NCBI RefSeq assembly: GCF_003610355.1
Contig: NZ_RAPY01000001.1
Coordinates: forward strand, 1,850,400 to 1,914,399
DNA: 64,000 nucleotides
Source: Sphingobacterium detergens
GTDB lineage: Bacteria; Bacteroidota; Bacteroidia; Sphingobacteriales; Sphingobacteriaceae
Direction of reading: 5' to 3'
A model generated the notes under the pieces. That model saw nothing but the letters and a program-made list of their open reading frames with translations, had not been told where the DNA came from and made no database searches. Shown in pieces: positions 56,920 through 64,000 of this stretch. Both the position numbers and the translations under genes were made by a program. How positions within the stretch are numbered: position 1 is the stretch's first letter; the number at the start of each line of letters is the position of its first letter.

Positions 56920-57457
56920 GCTTTCTGCTATTCTTTAGCTGCTGGCGAATCCGATTTTCAGACAGCAATATCGCTTCCTCCAATTGGACAGACGCACCAT
57001 ATTTCGCCGCAATTTGCTCATAGAGTCGACCATCATACGGCAAATGGAGAGACTGGAGCTGATCGACCTGGAATATCGGTAGATGTCGGTTACCGACGAA
57101 ATAACCAAAATCTGCCAGTTGAACCAAATCCGAAGGGTTAAACCTGATCGCCAAGGTCGGCTTAACAGCGACGATTGCCTGCAGTTCCCCATTGTGGTAC
57201 AGCGCATCTCCATGATGCCACTCCTGCCCCTGCTCCAATTGCATCAAGATCGTATTGCCAGACAAGGTATTTCTGGTCAAACGGCGTTTATTAATTTCAA
57301 ACCATTCGATGTATACCCGATCTACCTGATCAGTGATGGCTTGGTGCTGGGGCACAATGGTATCTATCGTTACAGGCAATCTATTCATTGTTATATAGGG
57401 TATATCATTCAAACTTTGCGCTGTGATCAACCATCGTTCGATCTGATCGTTGATCAC
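56909..57457 (-). CDS. Second UreE-like nickel chaperone
   Basis: A 182-residue paralog of UreE (46419-46964). Shared sequence includes IEWFEINKRRL against IEWYESTKRIQ, HGDALYHN against DGDILYED, and the conserved metal His125 in VGNRHLPIFQ against IGNKHLPLF. Compared with the main UreE it lacks the CCMHQ cysteines and the His-rich tail, and it adds HHGD near residue 82. It lies between hypB and the importer genes, 13 bases after hypB, so a nickel-handling role is likely. Confidence 0.8.
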   Translation of the reverse strand: MINDQIERWLITAQSLNDIPYITMNRLPVTIDTIVPQHQAITDQVDRVYIEWFEINKRRLTRNTLSGNTILMQLEQGQEWHHGDALYHNGELQAIVAVKPTLAIRFNPSDLVQLADFGYFVGNRHLPIFQVDQLQSLHLPYDGRLYEQIAAKYGASVQLEEAILLSENRIRQQLKNSRKHEN

Positions 57458-57470
57458 CTTCGCGCATTTA

Positions 57471-58199
57471 CTATTTCGCCGCAGCTACTTTCTGTTGTTC
57501 TTTTTTCAGTTGGACTTTCTCTTTCAACCAATCACACCAGCTATCAAGGCCATCTCCATTCAAGGTACTGATCGTAATCACTTCGAGGTTTGGATTGACT
57601 TCACGTGCATCTTTTGTCACGGCATCTACAGAGAAAGGCACATAAGGTAACAAGTCTGCTTTTGAAACAAGCATTAATTCGCTGGTCAAAAACATACGTG
57701 GGTATTTTTTTGGTTTATCATCACCTTCGGTTGTCGCCAATAAAGTGACCCGATAGTCTTCACCTAGATCAAAAGCCGAAGGGCAAAGTAAGTTTCCGAC
57801 ATTTTCGATAAATAACAAATCAATACCTTCGATATCGATGTGATCCAGTGCCTGCAGAATCATTTGTGCTTCGATATGGCACATACCGCCGGTAACGATC
57901 TGCAATGCATTGATTCCAACATCACGCATACGGATGGCATCACGTTCCGTTTCAGGATCTCCCACTAACACAGCAATGTTTAGATCTTTTGAAAGACGCT
58001 TTCCAGTCTCTTGCATCAAAGTTGTTTTACCAGAACCCGGAGAAGAGCATACATTAATCACACATACATCTTTCAGTCTGTCGCGGATACTTTTAGCGAC
58101 AAAATCATTTGCCTTTAATAAATGTAGGGTGGTATTTTCACATTGAACTGAACCGACACGGTTACCTAAGCTTTTAGGATTTTGAGTATTGTCTGACAT
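57471..58199 (-). CDS. hypB: Nickel-incorporation GTPase HypB
   Basis: A 242-residue SIMIBI GTPase that delivers nickel with HypA, classically to [NiFe]-hydrogenase. P loop SSPGSGKTTLMQ near residue 52, metal-site GGMCHIEAQM near residue 110, and LVSKADLLPYVPF. The N-terminus lacks both a His-rich stretch and a CxxCGC motif. No hydrogenase gene lies in the window, so delivery to urease is the likely job. It follows hypA by 13 bases. Confidence 0.94.
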   Translation of the reverse strand: MSDNTQNPKSLGNRVGSVQCENTTLHLLKANDFVAKSIRDRLKDVCVINVCSSPGSGKTTLMQETGKRLSKDLNIAVLVGDPETERDAIRMRDVGINALQIVTGGMCHIEAQMILQALDHIDIEGIDLLFIENVGNLLCPSAFDLGEDYRVTLLATTEGDDKPKKYPRMFLTSELMLVSKADLLPYVPFSVDAVTKDAREVNPNLEVITISTLNGDGLDSWCDWLKEKVQLKKEQQKVAAAK

Positions 58200-58212
58200 G
58201 ATAAATGATTTT

Positions 58213-58557
58213 TTAATCGTGTTTAAAAATTACTTTGGAAATATAGAGTTCATTTCCTTGAACAATTGTACTCGAAGGTTGTCCACAATCGCAGACAAAT
58301 CGGTGAAAATGAACAGGAAAATTCTTCTGACAGTGCTCACAATAGGCGATGATATCATTTACCACAACCTCCATTTCCATATCCCGGTAATGGGTATTTT
58401 CGGTGATAAATGCGTCAAAAGCATTTTGGATCAGCACAGGCTGCACATTGGACAATAGTCCGGCTGTCACCTGAATTTTCTGGATATCATCCACTCTGGT
58501 CTCGTAATGCGAGGTCAGGGTATCGAAGATATCCTTTACTATACTTAGCTCGTGCAT
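58213..58557 (-). CDS. hypA: Nickel metallochaperone HypA
   Basis: A 114-residue metallochaperone. The N-terminal Met-His-Glu (MHELSIV) is the nickel site. The zinc site uses CEHCQKN near residue 73 and CDCGQ near residue 90. It works with HypB; in Helicobacter the pair also matures urease. First of the two hyp genes, 90 bases after the unknown protein at 58648. Confidence 0.95.
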   Translation of the reverse strand: MHELSIVKDIFDTLTSHYETRVDDIQKIQVTAGLLSNVQPVLIQNAFDAFITENTHYRDMEMEVVVNDIIAYCEHCQKNFPVHFHRFVCDCGQPSSTIVQGNELYISKVIFKHD

Positions 58558-58647
58558 TGGTATATTTTAAGAAATCAATAAAATAAATTTAGAATAGAAA
58601 TTACGATTTTTCGTTCAATTTCCGTGAAAGATGAAAGTTCAAAATCG

Positions 58648-59046
58648 TTAAAACGGAATTTTTATTTGCTCAAAAAGCAGGAACCGTGCTATGGGAATCG
58701 GTTCAATATCCAAAATATGCAGATAACGGTAGTCGTTCTGCAAAGCCGAAGGCAGTAATTCGTGCCAGAGCAAATCGACGACAACTACCCAGCGGTCTGT
58801 TAACCAATCCTGATTATTTTCGACGTCCAATTCGGCGATAGATTGCACCGATGGATATAAAGGATCTAAATCTGGATTGTCTAATTTTTGAGGGGTAGAT
58901 AGCGAAAAGTCAGCTTTATTTGGTTCAGTTTTTAGGGAAGATATCTCGCAGTGAAAACTATCACTTTTCGGTACAATACTATTTGCATTTAAACTTTTAA
59001 ATGAAACGAACAGAACTGTAATTAGAAAAATAAAGTGCTTCCACAT
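58648..59046 (-). CDS. Secreted protein of unknown function (KIPF tail)
   Basis: I do not recognise this 132-residue protein. It has a signal peptide (MWKHFIFLITVLFVSFKSLN, then ANS), an acidic middle and a tail RFLLFEQIKIPF. The last residues resemble those of the protein at 50288-50698 (YILFQSLKIPF). It opens the nickel/urease gene series, before hypA, with a TAACTTTG box at 59098-59091 as likely promoter. The terminal Phe with alternating hydrophobics could be an outer-membrane signal. Confidence 0.6.
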   Translation of the reverse strand: MWKHFIFLITVLFVSFKSLNANSIVPKSDSFHCEISSLKTEPNKADFSLSTPQKLDNPDLDPLYPSVQSIAELDVENNQDWLTDRWVVVVDLLWHELLPSALQNDYRYLHILDIEPIPIARFLLFEQIKIPF

Positions 59047-59090
59047 AGCTGCAAACTAACAAAGTAACAAGTTTCCCTTTGAAAACAACA

Positions 59091-59098
59091 CAAAGTTA
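59091..59098 (-). promoter_or_regulatory. -7 box opening the hypA-side gene series
   Basis: TAACTTTG on the minus strand, about 45 bases before the start of the unknown gene at 59046. No TTG box at 19 bases. Confidence 0.45.
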
Positions 59099-59244
59099 CT
59101 ACCGATCAAACAACAAAAAGTAGCACAAATCTTGAATTTTATTTCACAAAATAGGAAAAGCCCAAAGAAAATTCCATAATTCTTCATATATTAAATTAAA
59201 ATTTGGTTAAAGCGAGATTAAAATGATCTTAGAGGCATAAATTG

Positions 59245-59991
59245 ATGATTTTGGCACAAAAAATTAAAACAATTTTAAGAGATTATAATCATCGTCCATG
59301 GCCTATATCAACGAGCCCCTGGCGGTACTATCAGGAATGGCTTGATCTACTTTTTTTACATTTTCAAGTCGATTATGATCTACTCCGGACATTAGTTCCT
59401 GCCGAATTAAAAATCGATCAACATGAAAGTAGCTGTTATGTATCTTTGGTTGCCTTCAAGATGAAAAATATCCGTCCCAGAAATTTGCCAGCATTCCCGC
59501 CTATCTCGGACTTTTATGAGATCAATGTACGTACCTATATCGATCTGGATGGTAAAAAGGGTGTTTATTTTATCCATATTGAAGCAAGCAAATGCCTATC
59601 CGCATTAGTGGCAAAAAAGTTATCGGGTCTGCCTTACGAAAAGTCCACCATGCTGCGGAATACACAAGGGTATCACAATCTCAATCAAGAAAGGGGCTTT
59701 AGGTTGAAAACGATCTTTGCGGCGGCCGATGAGATTAAAATCAAATCCAGCCTTGATACCTGGCTTACCGAACGCTATTGCCTTTACTTGAACAAACCCG
59801 ATGGAATATATTGTTTCGACATCCATCATTCGGAATGGCCCTTATTTTCAGTGCAGTTGCAAGAATGCCAGTTGAACTATACAGTTGGTGATATTCGTCT
59901 CCACAACGAAAATATTGCGCTTACACACTACTCTCCCGGTGTACAAGTGCTGGCCTGGAACGCTGTAATGATCAAGCCCCACCAACGATAA
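59245..59991 (+). CDS. DUF2071 (YqjF-type) protein
   Basis: A 248-residue DUF2071 protein of unknown function, resembling the acetoacetate decarboxylase-like fold. Recognisable segments are YQEWLDLLFLHFQVDYDLL near residue 30, LVPAELKIDQHE, SLVAFKMKNIRPR and INVRTYIDLDGKKGVYFIHI near residue 93. ATG 59245 replaces the TTG one codon earlier. No signal peptide. Single gene; followed by a tandem repeat array. Confidence 0.85.
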   Translation: MILAQKIKTILRDYNHRPWPISTSPWRYYQEWLDLLFLHFQVDYDLLRTLVPAELKIDQHESSCYVSLVAFKMKNIRPRNLPAFPPISDFYEINVRTYIDLDGKKGVYFIHIEASKCLSALVAKKLSGLPYEKSTMLRNTQGYHNLNQERGFRLKTIFAAADEIKIKSSLDTWLTERYCLYLNKPDGIYCFDIHHSEWPLFSVQLQECQLNYTVGDIRLHNENIALTHYSPGVQVLAWNAVMIKPHQR

Positions 59992-60066
59992 CAATAATAC
60001 CTACATTCACGTTTTCTGGTTAAATTCATCTGCCGAAATGCAAAACCTCAGGAGAAAACTATACTT

Positions 60067-60478
60067 TCCCTTTAGGGAATCCTGCGTCCCTCGAGGGGAA
60101 TTTACTTTTCCCTTAGGGGAGTCTTCCGCCCTCCGTGGGTGATTTACTTTTCCCTTAGGGGAATCTTTTGTCCTCCGAGGGGAATTTACTTTTTCCTTAA
60201 GGGAATCTTCCGTCCCCCGTGGGTGATTTACTTTTCCCTTAGGGGAATCTTCTGTCCTCCGAGGGGAATTTACTTTTCCCTTAGGGGAGTCTTCCGCTCT
60301 CCTAAGGGAATTTGTTTTTTCCTTAGGGGAATCTTCCATCCTCCGAGGGGAATTTACTTTTCCCTTAGGGGAGTCTTCCGCTCTCCTAAGGGAATTTGTT
60401 TTTTCCTTAGGGGAATCTTCCATCCTCCGAGGGGAATTTACTTTTTCCTTAAGGGAATCTTCCGTCCCCCTAAGGGAA
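60067..60478. repeat. 42-bp tandem repeat array with palindromic cores
   Basis: About ten copies of a 42-bp unit. Each holds two cores about 21 bp apart, of types TCCCTTAGGGGA and CCTCCGAGGGG. Core positions recur at a strict 42-bp step (for example 60114, 60156, 60198, 60240, 60282, 60324). The unit length keeps frames open on both strands, giving false proteins of 14-residue repeats. There are no spacers, so it is not CRISPR. Single-base variants between units show age or drift. Confidence 0.9.
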
Positions 60479-60592
60479 TTTGTTTTTACTCGAAATCTAG
60501 GTCTGAGAAATCTGAGTAACAAACTATGGGATTAAAGACAATAGATCAAGTTTTTACCAAAAAACAAATTGAAATTCAATAAAAAAATAGGA

Positions 60593-60644
60593 TAAAATTG
60601 TCCCAAAAAGTTTTTCACGGTCCTTCAATTTTGGGACAATTTTA
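60593..60644. repeat. Perfect 16-bp inverted repeat
   Basis: TAAAATTGTCCCAAAA (60593-60608) and its exact complement (60629-60644), spacer 20 bases. It lies between the repeat array and the katG terminator and belongs to no gene. It could be a terminator on either strand or a small mobile-element remnant. Confidence 0.8.
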
Positions 60645-60683
60645 CCCCTACTATCATCCTTTAATTTTGTATACAACACAAAA

Positions 60684-60715
60684 AAGGCCTGTACGACTGA
60701 TCATGTACAGGCCTT
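60684..60715 (-). terminator. katG terminator
   Basis: AAGGCCTGTAC/GTACAGGCCTT perfect 11-bp stem with a T run on the minus strand, about 70 bases past the katG stop. Confidence 0.88.
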
Positions 60716-60787
60716 CCTATTATTAATCGCTTGTCAGGCGCCGCTACTGTGCTTTGAGATTACATTAACGAGCGGTGCTCCGTCCAG

Positions 60788-63154
<2,367 letters not shown>

Positions 63155-63335
63155 CTACTCATCGAATGATTCGATACAATATAATCAAAATCTATAAATA
63201 GAACTAAACATTATAAAAAACAAACAGTTACAACAAACACGAGACACCATTTGTTCCGCCGTTCACAACAATTTTAAAAACAAAAAACACTCTTTTTTTA
63301 TTCTACTAATAGATAGAACTAAGCATCCATTTATT

Positions 63336-63917
63336 ATGGGGGAATTATCCACATATCTGGTCAGTGCATTTATTGGTATTAGTCTGGCTGCGGCAACAGG
63401 TTTCCGAATTTTTATGCCTCTGTTTTTGCTCAGCTTGGGCTGTCGTCTGGAATTATTTCAGGTGGGTAATGAATGGGCTTGGGCAGGTTCCAACTTGGTA
63501 CTGATCACCACAAGCATAGCGATGGTTATCGAAGTTGCCGCTTACTACATACCCCTTGTTGACAATATCCTGGATACCATTTCCATTCCTTTGGCAACGA
63601 TTGCGGGAACATTACTATTTGCGGTACAGTTTACAGATATTTCTCCGTTTTTCCGCTGGTCAGCGGCCATTATCGCCGGAGGGGGAACTGCGGCGACGAT
63701 CAGTACAGTACTGGCTGGTACAAGAGCAGCTTCTTCCATCGGTACTGCGGGTCTTGGCAATTTTATTATTTCGACCATGGAGACTATTGGTTCCTCCGTC
63801 TTAACCATTCTAGCCATATTCGTTCCTTTTATGGCTGTTTTGGTCGTTTTCGCCTTATTCTATTTCTTCGGGAAGTTTGGAAAAAAACAACTGCAAAAGA
63901 AGCTTAAAAAAACGTAA
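63336..63917 (+). CDS. DUF4126 membrane protein
   Basis: A 193-residue protein of the DUF4126 family, with four to five membrane helices (about 8-32, 49-70, 80-100, 105-125, 158-180) and a Lys-rich tail. Recognisable are GISLAAATGFRIFMPLFLLS near residue 14 and GGTAATISTVLAGTRAASS near residue 115. Function unknown. The intergenic region to katG (63068-63335) holds both divergent promoters and nothing else I can support. Confidence 0.85.
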   Translation: MGELSTYLVSAFIGISLAAATGFRIFMPLFLLSLGCRLELFQVGNEWAWAGSNLVLITTSIAMVIEVAAYYIPLVDNILDTISIPLATIAGTLLFAVQFTDISPFFRWSAAIIAGGGTAATISTVLAGTRAASSIGTAGLGNFIISTMETIGSSVLTILAIFVPFMAVLVVFALFYFFGKFGKKQLQKKLKKT

Positions 63918-64000
63918 AGGGAAAAGCCTCCAAAAAGTAAAAGCTCCCTTAGAATTGAGTATTCGAAAAAGAGATTATAGGGAGGGTGCCAACTAAATTA

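Noticed and set aside
57471..58557. Hydrogenase maturation operon
   Set aside because: No hydrogenase or hypCDEF genes are present; the neighbourhood is urease and nickel uptake.
60067..60478. CRISPR array
   Set aside because: Repeats are contiguous with no unique spacers, and no cas genes are present.
60007..60522. Open frames on both strands over the 42-bp array (14-residue repeats such as RRAEDSPKGKVNSP)
   Set aside because: The unit length is a multiple of three, so both strands stay open; there is no promoter, signal or fold, and the DNA-level palindromes explain the sequence.

Overview
The window looks like the chromosome of a member of the Bacteroidota, most likely a Sphingobacterium-like species. 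The evidence is AT-rich DNA, TAnnTTTG-type -7 promoter boxes, A-rich translation starts with almost no Shine-Dalgarno sequence, two TonB-dependent receptors with N-terminal carboxypeptidase-like domains, a LytS/LytTR two-component system, a PUR-type (DUF3276) protein and futalosine-pathway menaquinone genes. I see no insertion sequence, prophage or CRISPR array. The genus is an inference.

Layout. 1-5.4 kb, minus strand: enolase (cut by the window edge), carA behind a possible attenuated leader, two small membrane proteins, obgE, adk. 5.3-5.7 kb: three tRNA-Arg(ACG) genes. 5.9-13 kb: an alpha/beta hydrolase, a PUR-family protein, a LiaF-like/LytS/LytTR/serine-hydrolase module and a 2-hydroxyacid dehydrogenase followed by a 50-residue protein. 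13-26.7 kb: MscS channel, AraC regulator, cysteine desulfurase and IscA-type carrier, asnA, a DEAD-box helicase, a mqnE-phosphatase-mqnA operon, an MsbA-like exporter and an aminotransferase-tyrA pair. 26.8-36.3 kb: TPR protein, a TonB-dependent receptor, a Crp/Fnr regulator, oxidoreductase, hydrolase and a VanW protein. 36.4-39.5 kb: a TPP-riboswitch-controlled thiamin salvage operon (thiM-thiE-thiD-tenA).

The most remarkable region is 42.5-59.1 kb, where about 19 consecutive genes lie on the minus strand. In transcription order these are an unknown secreted protein, hypA, hypB, a second ureE-like gene, a binding protein, permease and ATPase of a FecCD-type ABC importer, an acetyltransferase, a TonB-dependent siderophore-type receptor, a second unknown small protein, ureA, ureB, ureC, an outer-membrane protein, ureE, ureF, ureG, ureD, a urea transporter and a DUF2490 protein. 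I read this as a self-contained system in which nickel crosses the outer and inner membranes, HypA/HypB and two UreE proteins handle it, UreDFG insert it into urease, and urea enters through the UT channel. No hydrogenase gene is present. An RNA-like nested hairpin sits just before the receptor start codon, and a perfect 19-bp inverted repeat separates ureC from the outer-membrane protein gene. These are the best candidates for undescribed regulation.

60-64 kb holds a strict 42-bp tandem repeat array with about 20 short palindromic cores, then katG and a DUF4126 membrane protein.
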